A stretch of DNA of 64,000 nt from Saxidomus purpurata (taxonomy: Eukaryota; Mollusca; Bivalvia; Venerida; Veneridae), in assembly GCA_022818135.1 (NCBI GenBank), contig JAFMSR010000016.1, forward strand, positions 10,902,184 to 10,966,183, read 5' to 3'. Within the stretch, counting starts at the first letter, position 1. Every line of letters begins with the position of its first letter. The notes under the pieces are model-generated. The model had not been told where the DNA came from. It did not search any database and was given only the letters and a program-made list of their open reading frames with translations. The translations under genes were made by a program, and so were the position numbers. Shown piece by piece: positions 23,789 through 35,559 of the stretch.

Positions 23789-24205
23789 TTAAAGTGACAT
23801 TATGCGCATTTTTTTTAAGTAAAAATCCAGCTGAATATGTGTGTGTACAAAAGCGTAGAGGAAATAATAACTTTTAACCTAATACACCAAACTCTTCACG
23901 CTACCAGTATGAAATAATAACTTTCCAAATATTGATTTTCTTATTTGACTGGGAGAGTCAATTTAAGAAAAGAACAACTGCATGCAGGAGTTGCTTCCCT
24001 TCCACTGCCGAAATCAACAACGACACAATCAACTATCATTTTATCAGTCCAATTTTTTTATATCTAAAGCACCAACTTCAAATACTAATGCGGTATAATC
24101 ATCAATTTAACATATTTATAAATGAACAGCAACCAAAAATTGCTTTTATAAAACTGTCACCAAAAATACACTATGTGCAGTAAGATGCGCATAATGTCAC
24201 TTTAA
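23789..24205 (-). mobile_element. MITE (TTAAAGTGACATTATGCGCA family), copy 2
   Basis: Same terminal repeats as 14143-14568 and closely similar inside, but inverted. The two copies flank the sulfotransferase gene in opposite orientation. Confidence 0.75.
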
Positions 24206-24618
24206 TTTCAGAAATATGTAAACATTGTACATGTGCATATGTATCAAAACTGCGGAGTCGTGCAATCGGACGGCCATTTCTGTAGAAAACTTTTTATACG
24301 GAAAAGGCCGAGTGACGTTCCTATTGACCAATCGTGATACAAAAGATATATCACAAATAAACATACAGCGGTATATTTTAGTATTTGCACAAGATAGGAA
24401 AAGTATTACAAAATATAAGAAAACCTGTATTTACCTGAAGAAATATTGAATTTATCAAAAAAAAAAAAAACAAAGAACAAAATTTGCTCTCGAAAATGGC
24501 GATCTGCAAAACTGAAAATGCAATGACCCGTGTGAGGAAGGAAGAACTTTAATCAAAGTGTTATTGCCCTTTGACCACAATATACTTTATACGCCAATGG
24601 CGCTGGGGATAGGAAAAT
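24206..24618. other. Sequence up to the assembly gap, nothing recognised
   Basis: AT-rich, with an A-run at about 24460. The 74-codon frame at 24225 has no recognisable feature. Confidence 0.4.
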
Positions 24619-25118
24619 NNNNNNNNNNNNNNNNNNNNNNNNNNNNNNNNNNNNNNNNNNNNNNNNNNNNNNNNNNNNNNNNNNNNNNNNNNNNNNNNNN
24701 NNNNNNNNNNNNNNNNNNNNNNNNNNNNNNNNNNNNNNNNNNNNNNNNNNNNNNNNNNNNNNNNNNNNNNNNNNNNNNNNNNNNNNNNNNNNNNNNNNNN
24801 NNNNNNNNNNNNNNNNNNNNNNNNNNNNNNNNNNNNNNNNNNNNNNNNNNNNNNNNNNNNNNNNNNNNNNNNNNNNNNNNNNNNNNNNNNNNNNNNNNNN
24901 NNNNNNNNNNNNNNNNNNNNNNNNNNNNNNNNNNNNNNNNNNNNNNNNNNNNNNNNNNNNNNNNNNNNNNNNNNNNNNNNNNNNNNNNNNNNNNNNNNNN
25001 NNNNNNNNNNNNNNNNNNNNNNNNNNNNNNNNNNNNNNNNNNNNNNNNNNNNNNNNNNNNNNNNNNNNNNNNNNNNNNNNNNNNNNNNNNNNNNNNNNNN
25101 NNNNNNNNNNNNNNNNNN
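24619..25118. other. Assembly gap of exactly 500 N
   Basis: Five hundred unknown bases. A round number such as 500 usually marks a scaffold join of unknown true length, so the order and orientation of the sequence on the two sides are less certain than within each side. Confidence 0.99.
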
Positions 25119-25152
25119 TTACGTTGAATATTCGAGGTTGAATTTCAAATAA

Positions 25153-25350
25153 TTTAAATCATGTAAAGACGGTATTCCATACAGTCAGGCAAAGATATAT
25201 CGCAGTATCATTTCACACGACGAATTGAATGAATCCTTAAAAGAATTAAAACATCATTTTGTCGATAGAAATTATCCAAAAAAGAATATAGACCAAGCTT
25301 TCAAAAAAGCGTCTCAGTTGTCTCAGGAAGAAGCGTTATCATACAATTAA
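25153..25350 (+). pseudogene. Penelope-like element reverse-transcriptase remnant
   Basis: About 65 open codons immediately right of the gap, closed by TAA at 25348. The frame includes CKDGIPYSQAKIYRSI, then ELKHHFVDRNYPKKNIDQAF. The GIPYSQ...R and GYP...ID..F pattern is typical of the region after the catalytic motifs in Penelope-like and related metazoan reverse transcriptases. No catalytic YADD-type motif is on this side of the gap, so the element is truncated by decay or by the gap. Family placement is by pattern memory and not certain. Confidence 0.55.
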
Positions 25351-25427
25351 AATTAAATTAAATTCTAATTAGAAAAAAATATTCACATTCCATCAGTAAC
25401 TAATACTTTAATTCGAAGGAGATCGTC

Positions 25428-27122
25428 GAGGAGGTATGAAACAATGACAGAAAGATGTTTAAAGCATAAATTATGTTGTATTAGTGTTTTTAAGGTTGAA
25501 CAATATTTGTAATCTCAGCATTTTCAACGATGGCATAACCTGAGTGATTTTTAAAATGACAGACATCATCAGCTTGAAATGTCGGCAGGTACCTTTTGTT
25601 ATGATGCTGTTCAGATTCACAAGTGTAAGGCTTATTATATTGAATAAGTCTAGTGACGGTAATTAAGTTAATGAGCATTAATAAAAGTGTAGAGACAGGA
25701 AATGTGCTATACGCCTCCTTATAAGTGCTGAAAATGAACTTAATACGAAAACAGAACACTTAGCTAATGATCAATTACGTAAATACGTTCAACTGGTCTT
25801 TGATTACTTTCTGTCGGGGCCAAATTGTTTTTATTTTACATTTGTTTGTTTCAAAGCCATACAGAGATATAAATTGGTTTCAAGCCTTACATCCAGTGAA
25901 TTTCACTGCTAAAAAAACTTAAGCATTTTCAATGAAAAATCAATACAATGTACTATCTTGAGTATATACAAATTTAAAGCTATTTTGTAGATGATTAAAT
26001 AAGAGGAACTTGTTCAACACTTTTTAGTTGGTTCTAACGATGTTATCAGAAAATCCTATAGCTTGACAATAAAAATGCATTTTCTGCCTAAATAAACAAA
26101 ACGGTGAACATTGTATCGCCATGGTCAAGCACCAAAGACCCGTTGTTTTTGCACTGAAAATAACCATCATATCAGATCGATTCCAGGAATAGTTTTCAAT
26201 AAAACTGAAAAACATTAGATTTACTTTTCTGAACGAGCTTTGAAATCGCGCCAGAACGCTTATTCGCTGTTCTGTATTAAAAAATGGCGCGTGAAGGTTC
26301 TTTCAACAAAATTCAGATGGCTAACTAATACAACGATGTCTAATTTTCCAAGTGGGACTATTTGACCTTTTCAATACTCAAAGTGCTTTTCTTCCTGCTA
26401 TTGTATTTATGGTTTATTAATGAGCCAAATTTGAAATGAAAGCATGAAATGCAAATGGCAATACAATATAGGCGCCCCTACATAAAAACATCCGCGAGGT
26501 ATGACCCTTTGCAGACATTATTATGTATCTAAGAAAGTGAATACTATTTAAAATTACAAAAAGATTCGCCAAAGTAACAAAAATTCGTTCTTTCGGGGTG
26601 AAGACACGGAGCCTAGTAAGATGACGACACTAAGGCACGACAAACTAGCAGATAGTCAACAATTCGTGTCTTAGGGACGAAAGCATGGAAACAAGAATTC
26701 TTATCCTTTATCGCTATTGCAACTGTTTTTAGATAAGAAGATAAGACAAGAGTTATTCTGACCAGAGCAACTGTGTACACTGTTGTTTGTATTCGATAAC
26801 ATAAAATTATACCATTTATTTGAGTGCTTAAAAGACAAAAAGTCATCGGATAGTACTTCATAATATCTAAAATAAATGAAGTGTTTCTTGTCGTGTTTTT
26901 TGGGGCAAAAACCACATACTTCGGAATAGGATCTGTCTAATTGGATGCACTGAATGTATTTTTATACGTCCATGGCTACAGTAAATAAATATTTGTTATA
27001 GGGGTCCTATTGTTTACTTGTTTGATATCGCATTCAAGATTGGCCCTTATAAATTCAGCTGTTTTATTTTCATAAAACTTTGCAGAAATCATCATAATGC
27101 AGTCTTGCTGTGAATACTATAA
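25428..27122. other. Non-coding part of unit 1 upstream of the C1q gene
   Basis: Aligns with about 37716-39450 of unit 2. Frames seen here (for example minus 25490-25759 and 26613-26915) are not preserved as such in the other unit, which argues against coding function. Confidence 0.5.
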
Positions 27123-27385
27123 TTAAGGGCTCGATATCTTAGTGGTTGAGCGCCCGCTTCGAGTGCGGGAGGTCGTGGGTTCGCTCCTTGGCCGCGCCCA
27201 AAGACGTGAAAAAGGTACCAGAATATCCCTTGCTTGGCGCTGAGCATTAAAAAAGGGAAACTGGCTTCTCTTCGCTTATTCACTCACGGCGATGGATACC
27301 ATCAGAAATGAGGTGTCGATGGTGATTTATACAAGTTGTATAACATGTTTCACAACCGACCTAAAATAAATTAGTATAAACTAAA
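27123..27385 (+). mobile_element. tRNA-Ser/Leu-like SINE, unit 1 only
   Basis: Head GGGCTCGATATCTTAGTGGT with a B box TCGTGGGTTCGCTCC, then a body of about 180 bp. Unit 2 has no such sequence at the matching place (about 39450, TATAATTAGGGGTCATTAGC), so it probably inserted after the duplication. Confidence 0.7.
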
Positions 27386-27865
27386 TGTCAAGGTTACAGA
27401 GACCCGAAAACCGAAACTCTTTTCCGCGCTCCTTCTGCAAAACTCCTCTGTGGATTTTCATAAAACTGTGCAGGAAGCATCAGTATCAAGTCTCGTTGTG
27501 TACTGAACGGCCAATCATGGTTATTATGCGATAATTATATATTCGTTCGAATCAAGGACTGAATACGAGTATACATTATTTAACCGTCGCCAATGTAAAT
27601 GAAGTCACCAATCAAAATTGACGTTACAACGAAAGTGCTTTCAAAATTGGAATTGAGGTATATTTGAGCAAACAAGAACCTAGATTTTCGCAGCTTGTCC
27701 AAGAATAACTTACATCAAATTATGACATAACGACTGCTCAGAAGAGAAACAGAAACAGTTTTTTCAACTGTATTTTACACATGATACGTACCTACAAAGT
27801 CACTTATATTATCTTTATCAAACATGATATATCTTTAAAACTAGATGGGTGTTCAGTAGAACACT

Positions 27866-28334
27866 TGTGTCGCCCTCTTACGCTTTGTCAGAATAACCAA
27901 AACATTTGTGACAAAATCTGGCGGTATCGTGACGCTTACAATTTGAAAGTTTGATGAAGAAATCTTAAGAAATGGCAACGTTAAAGCCAACATTAAGTAA
28001 CAAAATCTTAGTACAAAAAGGGGCGGCATCACAACCCTTTTGACATAAGTAATACAATTTGAATGTTTGATAAAGAAATTTTAAGAAATGGCAAAGTTAA
28101 AGCAAAAATGTAAGTACAGAAAGGGGAATAACTCTGTTAAATATGACATTGACCTAAAAATTTAGAAGTAGCATGACCCTTTTGTCATAGGCAATACAAT
28201 TGCAAAGTTTTGTGAAATCTTAAGAAATGGCAAAATTATAGCCAACGTTAAGTTTGTATGACGGCCGGACGGACGGACCGACGGACGGACAAAGCGATCC
28301 CTATGTATCGCCTTTTCTCCGAAAGGGCGACACA
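27866..28334. mobile_element. TIR element (TGTGTCGCCCT ends), unit 1 only
   Basis: Ends TGTGTCGCCCT and AGGGCGACACA. Contains three degenerate internal repeats around TTAAGAAATGGCAA and a GGAC repeat (28263-28289). Absent from unit 2, where the flanks meet near 39945 (AAAAAAGATGAGGGG). No coding capacity. Confidence 0.65.
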
Positions 28335-28842
28335 AAGAAGATAAGAGGCTTTGAGCCGAGGTAAATTTTAATATATATTTATAAAGATCGTTCTTGGAAA
28401 GTTATAAATAGAGCCGGTTGAATATGCAGTCTATCTTTAGATCGACAGCTGCATCATTTATCAATGAAACGATCACGTGATCAAGAGGGTCGTATACAAA
28501 TTCCATTCACCCTGCTTCCATTCGTAATATTTGATTGGTCGAAAAAATTGGCCAAATCCCAGCTTGTTCAGCTATGCCGAAAAATTAATTTTAGATCAAA
28601 ATGTAATCAACTAAATGCATGAAATCATGAAAAATAAACATGAATCACAAAATAACCAATAGTCAATATACACATCGTTGTCTTAGCTACGTTAGAAGAT
28701 AATTACTTTTGGAAAGTACTGATTGACAATAACTGCTCAGAAAAAAATGAAGAAAGGCGAAGATGTCTTGATACTTTCTTAAAAGCCCTCTCATAAGAAT
28801 CTTTGCAAACGTGTTTTTAATCAACCCTCTCTCATTTGTTCG

Positions 28843-28850
28843 TATAAATA
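28843..28850 (+). promoter_or_regulatory. TATA box of C1q gene A
   Basis: TATAAATA 117 bp before the start codon, in a segment almost identical to the flank of C1q gene B (AGCCCTCTCATAA upstream, AACTAGAAAGCAGTCCTCTT-like sequence downstream). Confidence 0.65.
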
Positions 28851-28966
28851 TCCTCCCCTTGGTAACACTAGCTAGAAAGCAGTCCTCTTTCATTTGTTTT
28901 CCTCTTGCTTGTATTATTTAGCTTATAATTTAAAGATTTGCAGTTTGACTTGGATTTATTACAAAA

Positions 28967-30118
28967 ATGTTCATTTCAACCATTTATATCTTAGTGGTTT
29001 TCTTTCAAATTTATGGTGTTGAAATATCTTTCGCTATAGAACCGATGTGTTCCAAATTCTCTTACCAAGAACAATTATTAGAAAAAATGATCCGCACCGA
29101 AATTAAGGTCGAAACTATGGAAAATGAAATGAAAAAGACACAGTCAAGTGTATTGGACACTCTGAATGAAATTAAAAAGAAGGTCAGCGACATCACTGAC
29201 AAGTTTGAAGACCTAAGAAGTAATGTCACTGAAGAACTGGCAGCAAAATCCAAGGATAAAGAATTGATGATACGTAAGTAAATCCCATAGATGTTCTCAA
29301 AACTTAATAAAATGACAACATAATATTATTATAATACACTGAATTTTACATACTTAAATTATCAATACTTTTATTGTTGTTGCTGCTGTTGTTGCTGTTG
29401 TTTCAGCAATTACCTGTTTGCAACTGCTGTTGTTGTTTTATAATTATTGCGTCAGGATAAGAATTCTAAGTGTTCTGTCTTTCAAATGATTTACATGGAA
29501 AAAACTGTTCGGCATTAGCTTTCAGCAAAACCATTTTCTGAAAAATGTACATTGGAGAATGTATGCGTTCTCAGATCACGCAAAAAACATAAATTATGAT
29601 CATTGTATTTGACTGAACGAATTGTTTACCAAATTGTTTGCTCTGTTTAATAATATTGATGCCTGTAAATTTACATTTTGCAATCAACACTCATTTTATT
29701 TACAGAAGACACAAATCGTTCAGCCATCGGATTCCATGCTTATCACGTGACAGACACTGCTCTTGTGACAAATAAAGTTATTGTATTTGACCGAATCAGG
29801 ACACACGAAGGTTCAGGATATGATACGTCTACTGGGATATATACAGCCCCTGCCAGTGGATTGTATCTTTTCTCAGTACACATTTGTACACCACCTGGGA
29901 AGTATGCTCTCTATAGCATTGTACTAGAAAACATTGAAATATCTAGAGGAAGTCAATTTGATAACGACTATCACACGTGCAATTCACAAAACATCATTGT
30001 TATTGTGAAGAAAGGGCAACAAGTTTGGGTACATTGCACAAGTGGAGGAAGCAGTCACAGGCTCTACGAAGACAGTCACAGGTGGAATTCTTTCAGTGGA
30101 GCTCTTTTAAGTAACTGA
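28967..30118 (+). CDS. Secreted coiled-coil C1q-domain protein A
   Basis: Two exons, 28967-29273 and 29706-30118, spliced at GTAAGT and TTTATTTACAG, encode 239 aa. Residues 1-23 are a signal peptide (MFISTIYILVVFFQIYGVEI then SFA). Residues about 33-100 form a charged heptad-like region (EQLLEKMIRTEIKVETMENE onward) likely to trimerise. Residues about 108-239 are a C1q domain: SAIGFHAYHV, VIVFD, GSGYDTSTGIYTAPASGLYL, and at the end FSGALLS. No collagen repeat is present, as in many bivalve C1q-domain proteins. The intron separates the coiled coil from the globular domain. In bivalves such proteins act outside the cell as lectin-like recognition or agglutination factors; ligand unknown here. 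A lone cysteine after the signal peptide (MCSKF) could link chains. The paralogue at 40560 has the same exon lengths (307 and 413 nt). Confidence 0.93.
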
Positions 30119-30183
30119 TTAATTACGTACTTCTTAATCTCCATTGAGACAAAAATAGTGTTAGATTTTATCAAAAGTTATCA

Positions 30184-30189
30184 AATAAA
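30184..30189 (+). terminator. Polyadenylation signal of C1q gene A
   Basis: AATAAA 66 bp after the stop codon, conserved in unit 2 at 41810-41815. Confidence 0.7.
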
Positions 30190-31002
30190 CAGAGATATAG
30201 ACATGTTTCAGTTAAATATTCTTTTCTTGTTTCTTACTTTTGACGAAATTGATGTGTTTTAAGGTTCATGTTAAGTGTTTGAAATTGTCCCCAACATAAA
30301 TTTTGTCTCTAACTACGCATTTGAATTCCTAACTGTGAATGAATACACGTTAATTCATTGTATTGTTTATTTCTTAAATTGTATATTCTCCTTTAAGGCA
30401 AGTTATCAAAAATCATTATCTACTCACTTCCTCAATTTCTATTGTACATTGATTATGGTGATTAAACGCATATGTTTAGTCAGCATTTATTTTTTCAATA
30501 AATGAAAAATCATATTATTATTAATCGTTGCTGTTGTTGTTTTTGTTTGTATTGTTTCATCTTCAATGTCTTGTTAGTAGATATCGCATTTTAATCTGTG
30601 AAACGTTTTCCTCTTGGCACCATTCAGTTATTTTTCTATTATATATTTACTGAGAAATTTGAACCTATTCATAACACAGACTTAGATAGGTACCATTCAA
30701 AAACATTGTCAAAGTTTGTGGCGATGTCTGTGTAGTATACATCGCCTACGTACTTGTTGTATCATATTACATTCTTGATGTTGCATGCTTATCCCGCTAT
30801 ATATTGTGTAAGTCGCCCTGCGAGAGCTGTATCAAATAAACGTATAAAATGTAGCAGTGCTGTTCATTAGATAATTAAAAAAACAATATTGCAGTCTGTT
30901 GAAATGCTTTAAAGAACTTTAACATTTCTCCCTATACATTTCATTGTATTTGCTTTACTTTTCAAAATGTTGCTGAACGAGAATGAAGTTGTTCATTTTT
31001 AA
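30190..31002. other. 3' flank of C1q gene A
   Basis: AT-rich non-coding DNA matching about 41816-42473 of unit 2. Nothing else recognised. Confidence 0.4.
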
Positions 31003-31192
31003 GTACAATAAATTCTGTATATAACGACTCCGGATATAGCGAAATTCCGGATATAAGGAACACATTTTCTCTGCCTGATTTTTTTTCTTTATTAATTTGA
31101 TGTAAAAATGTTAAATGGATATAACAAACGTCGGATATAAGGAACAAATTGTAATGGTCTCAAGAAGTTTGTTATAAACGGAGTTCACTGTA
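31003..31192. mobile_element. pogo-like MITE (in both duplication units)
   Basis: TACAATAAATTCTGTATATA at the left and CGGAGTTCACTGTA at the right, with GGATATAGCGAAATTCCGGA inside. The orthologous copy in unit 2 is 42474-42649, so the insertion predates the duplication. Confidence 0.75.
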
Positions 31193-31336
31193 CCTTATTT
31201 ATCATTAGGTGTATCCTCCCTTCTCAATGCTTGCAGTAGTTTGTTTTAAACAACACATTGCCATTTCCTGTTATCAAGTGTCTGTATTTTTACTTAGTTT
31301 TGATCTCTGCCTTACAATCTCATTTTGCAATGCCAA

Positions 31337-31505
31337 GTGGGGCGGTGGTGTAGAGTTTATGGTGTCTGTCGCTCATCCCGGAGGTTACGGGTCCGAGCTT
31401 CACAGGGGTCATGACCGTACTACCTCATATGACACCAGTACTGTTTTTTGCAGGAAGCGAATTCGATAAGCTGCAAGCTTTCTTCACAATCGAGCTAAAA
31501 ATTAG
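31337..31505 (+). mobile_element. tRNA-headed SINE, family 1 (in both units)
   Basis: Head GGGGCGGTGGTGTAGAGTTT and GGGTCCGAGCTTCAC, body GACACCAGTACTG and GATAAGCTGCAAGCTTTCTT. The matching copy in unit 2 is 43649-43822. Confidence 0.75.
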
Positions 31506-31940
31506 AATACATATGTAAACTAAGAAACAGAAATCATGATGCTGTTTAAATGTACTATTCTCCCTCTTATAAATGAATAAAAAGTTTGTTGGATGATTGA
31601 ATAGTTTGCACGTGTAAACAGAATGTTTACCAAAGAAAGCTTTGACAAAATCCTTTTTTTTCTTAGACAAAGTGCGTTAACAAAAATATTTGACCGTCTT
31701 AGCTAACAATGATCTACATGTTAAGTGTAACCACGTGTTAGAAAAACTTTGAAGTTTGATTGAATTCCAGCAAATGGTCGCAGAAATTCTATTGGGCTGT
31801 GTAGGATTGTCGTAGCAAAAACGTAAAAGCCGTAATTCAGTGAAACATCACCAAAACGTAACGTGTTTATGATATGCGAAAATTCGCTGTCAAGCTTTTC
31901 ATGAAAAGTGTTTAATTCATCCAGTGATTGCTTGGATGGT

Positions 31941-32160
31941 GCTATATAAATTGGCTACAACTTTTGTATCATATACTCATTTATTTATTCTCGATTGCAA
32001 AACAATATCTTACAAGACTCATTCCAGATGGAATCAACCTCGACCAACGTCGTAAAAGTCAATTGGCCGATACATTTCAAAGCACTGAAACAGTCCCACG
32101 AAGCTAAATTCATTAAATTCCAGGCAGTAGTAGCTTGGAAGTATCACAGAAAAATAAAAG
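31941..32160 (+). other. TATA-like to AATAAA interval conserved in both units
   Basis: GCTATATAAATTGG is followed about 205 bp later by AAAAATAAAAGG. Between them a frame without ATG reads IAKQYLTRLIPDGINLDQ then RRKSQLADT. In unit 2 (44265-44490) the same frame is open with few changes. No family recognised; it could be an exon of an unseen gene, a short transcript or a decayed copy. Confidence 0.25.
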
Positions 32161-32999
32161 GCAAATATATGTATTACATGTAGTAATAAGCATAAATATG
32201 GCGTAGCTTTTGGGTCAGAAGTAATAGATATAACCACTAGTAATACAATTTGTTCCTTCAGATGTAAATTTATACCTGCAAGTATAAACATTCTTCATAT
32301 AATTTCACCCGCAGCTACAAATTTTATTACTAGTCTATTTATCTGTTTCTTTTTACCCAAATGGTACGCCATACATAAATCCTTAAACTATTTCCCGAGT
32401 CGGAACATGCTGATAACATAAGCATTTAGTCATGGGCGTGGCATCATTAAACTTTGGTCACTACTTGCAGTACAATTGTACGGACAAAAACGCACTGTGA
32501 GTTATCATTTATATCAATAATTAAGGAGTCGCAACCTGTTGAAAGCCCCTTGAACAGAAACACGCAATATCTCCATGTGGAAAAAACCCATGGAGTTCCG
32601 AATTAACTGAACAAGTGGTGAACGGTAACATTATATTGTATGTACGGACGAAACGGAAAATTGTAAGTTTCCCATTGGAAGCTACAATAAAAACATTGCT
32701 TGTATAATTACTTCAATCTGTTTCTGTTTTATTCACAATTATACAGATGACTTAAATATTCGGAGAAAGAAATACTGAGTTTCTGTCAACACAATGCTTT
32801 GAAGAAGTGAAAATTGAATATTCCAGGAATATCCGGGCTTGGATTATAATTTTTGTCATTCTTGAACATATAATTCTAAATAAATCAGCAAAAAATATAG
32901 AAACATTCTTACCATTAAACCAAAACAATGTCCTGCTTGTGTTTTTCATGCCACGAGAGCGTTAAGTTTTGGAATTATTTACCTTAAGTTACTAGACAA
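32161..32999. other. Non-coding part of unit 1
   Basis: Up to about 32620 it matches unit 2 (about 44490-44960). From there to 33380 the sequence is unit-1 specific. Nothing else recognised. Confidence 0.4.
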
Positions 33000-33324
33000 T
33001 TTAAAGTCCCAGGATCGCATTGAAATATATCTATAGAAATACATATACTGATAGGATAATGTTAGAACCATGTCCTATTTTACTCAACAACAATGTTAAC
33101 ATATGCCTTTATTTCGTATTCAAATCGTTAATTCATGAAAAAAAGTTGCAAGAAAGCCTTTTTATTTTTTGCGATATCATTGAAAAAATACTGAACTATA
33201 TTTCTAACATGTACATCGATTTAAAAAGCAAAGTTAAGAAGTTAAGTAAAGATCGTTTCCGCCGGTTAGACATCTTTCTTGGTAAAATAAGAGCTACTTG
33301 TAATTGTGATCCTGGGACTTTAAG
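33000..33324. mobile_element. MITE (TTTAAAGTCCCAGGA family), unit 1 only
   Basis: Ends TTTAAAGTCCCAGGATCGCA and GTGATCCTGGGACTTTAA. Related to the copy in MNX intron 2 (1869-2270). The 106-codon frame inside is incidental. Confidence 0.7.
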
Positions 33325-33891
33325 AATTACCTTAACTTAAGAGACTTTGGAGATAGCGGGAAAAACAGCTAAGTCGCTTTAAGGCTTAAAGTTCGTTTGA
33401 GATAGTGGCCTCGGATTAGTATACCACTTTTCCCGCGTTTCTCTAAACAGAAGAGACACAATCCTGTCATGAATGACTGGGACACGGATACACAGTTATC
33501 TCTCTTAATGGGAAACGCACATCTCGGTATTTTTCTTATTTGTACATTAGATTCATTTATTGCTTTAAATACCTATGTACATGTTTAATACCATACAATG
33601 TCCTAGTAATAATAACAATAATTAGTGAATGACTTATCTTTGTTTTTGTGTTAAATGACAGTCAAACGTCACAGTGTAAGGCAAAAACAGTATGTGCCTG
33701 CTTCCTACTGAGCACTATTTTGTGTAAGGCTCGGAGCATATTTGTGTAGTGTACATCGCACCTATGATAAATCATCAAACTTAACCAAAAGTAAAATGAA
33801 TTTCTTCGTTCAAAAGGTGTGTATTGTGACTTAAGCAGATAATTCGCCTTGGAAGGCCATTTTGTACGTGGTTTTCCCATTATACTGATAT

Positions 33892-34079
33892 ACAGTAAAC
33901 TCTGTATATAACGATTCCGGATATAGCGAAATTCCAGATATAAGGAACAAATTTTCTGGGGCCGAGTTTTTTTAATTCTTTATCTTATATGAAAATGATG
34001 TATGGCTATAACATACTCCGGATATAAGGAACAAATGTAAGTGGTTCCAAGAAGTTCGTTGTATACGGAGTTTACTGTA
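33892..34079. mobile_element. pogo-like MITE (in both units)
   Basis: Well preserved: ACAGTAAACTCTGTATATAA on the left, TACGGAGTTTACTGT on the right. The unit 2 copy is 45481-45667. Confidence 0.8.
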
Positions 34080-34273
34080 AAACTCGTATTTTCCATTATC
34101 ATCTTTATCAAGACAGTTGACCCACCAGCATGTATGTTACACACCCAACCACGATTTTGTATTTCTCAGACCCGTACATGCAGAATGTGTGTGTTTTCGG
34201 TAATCAATAGAACTTATTTTGCTTTCCGTCATTGTATTTGCGATCATCACCAGAATATAATTTTTTTTGTATT

Positions 34274-34445
34274 TTAAAGCCGCTCGTTCACTGCTTCCGG
34301 TTAAAAAATAGTTTCTCCAAAATGATATACTAAAACATAGAATGGAAAAGTAACGGCTAGAATCGTTCCAAAATATATTAATATCAGACAGTTCGAAGAA
34401 CCTCATTTTTTCAGCACAATCTGAGAGCGACCGGCTTTAAAGTTT
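34274..34445. mobile_element. MITE (GAGCGAGCAGCTTTAA family variant), unit 1 only
   Basis: TTTAAAGCCGCTCGTTCACT on the left and CTGAGAGCGACCGGCTTTAA on the right. Unit 2 lacks it at about 45845. Confidence 0.6.
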
Positions 34446-34699
34446 TTTTCTAAACTTTCAAAATGGCTAAACTATACCACGATGTAAGTTCTATTTTACT
34501 TTTTCTTTGCTTCTTTATCAGCGTATTACGGCGCATATTTCGTCGGATTTTAGTCTTCCGAGAGTGTGACGTGAGTGGAGAGAAATTGCCCATTACAAAT
34601 AATCAATATTTTCCAGGTTCGCGCAAAATTAGTTTGACTACCCCTTTACCATGACATTGATTATGAGCAGAATAGCTGGGTTTAACTTGAATTTATTGT

Positions 34700-34912
34700 C
34701 TAAAAGGGGATTTATTTGGTAGGAGGTACCACCCCCTTTATTTCAAAACGATTTTAATTTTGCGTGCCAAATGAAGGGTAGAGCTGGCGCAAATTCTGCC
34801 TGGATAGCTTTTCCCATAACAATATTATGGGAGATATGTTGGGGTCGGCTGTAGACGCCCTTTCAGGGCTAAGTGGCTCAGACCTTACCAACCCAGTAAA
34901 GCTGAGTTTGAT
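34700..34912. mobile_element. MITE of the TAGGAGGTNCCACCCC family (in both units)
   Basis: GGGGATTTATTTGGTAGGAG then ATTATGGGAGATATGTTGGG and GTCGGCTGTAGACGCCCTTT. Matches 10445-10650 and the unit 2 copy at 46065-46270. Confidence 0.6.
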
Positions 34913-35559
34913 GCGGAAAAGAATACAATAGGAATACAGCATAAAATATGTGAAAATCATTTGATGCATAAAATTGTCGACACATTTTTGAAAATTGAAT
35001 ATATAACAGGAAACAAATAAATTTTGTTTAGTATATATCAACGTATAGACGGTTTGAAAGAAAAAAGGTTTTGCAGTGTGGTTGCCCTAGATACATTTAT
35101 CTCCCAAATCTTTTTAGTTATTTTTGCAAAAACATACTGATTCTTTACATCAAAGAAGACATTTGTTATGGGGACAATGTAGTGCTCCTACGTGATATAG
35201 ATGTTTGGCAGTCACCGATATACATCGAAATTTTGAGCAAAAAAATCTCAGGTTGTGCAGTGTAATTAATACCTATTAAATGTTAATAATTCCGTTAAAA
35301 ACTTAATCTGTAATATAGCACCAAACTTCTGTCAGAATTTTGTTAAAGGCCTATTGAACACTTTTGATGTATCAAAACTTCATGAAGTATTATTTCATTG
35401 AAAACCTCTTTATGTAATGAAGCTACATAATTGCAAAAGAAATCATACGGTCAACATTGTTTCAGAATAAATAGAACATGTGGTTCTATTATTATTCTAT
35501 CAGTAAATTCATTATTCTATACACGACCAGACTTATCAACGGACTTAAATTCTAATTGG

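Noticed and set aside
24558..25127. A 189-codon frame
   Set aside because: It spans the N gap; only about 20 real codons remain.
25490..26915. Minus-strand frames of 60-100 codons upstream of C1q gene A
   Set aside because: Not kept open in the duplicated unit, so not under coding constraint.
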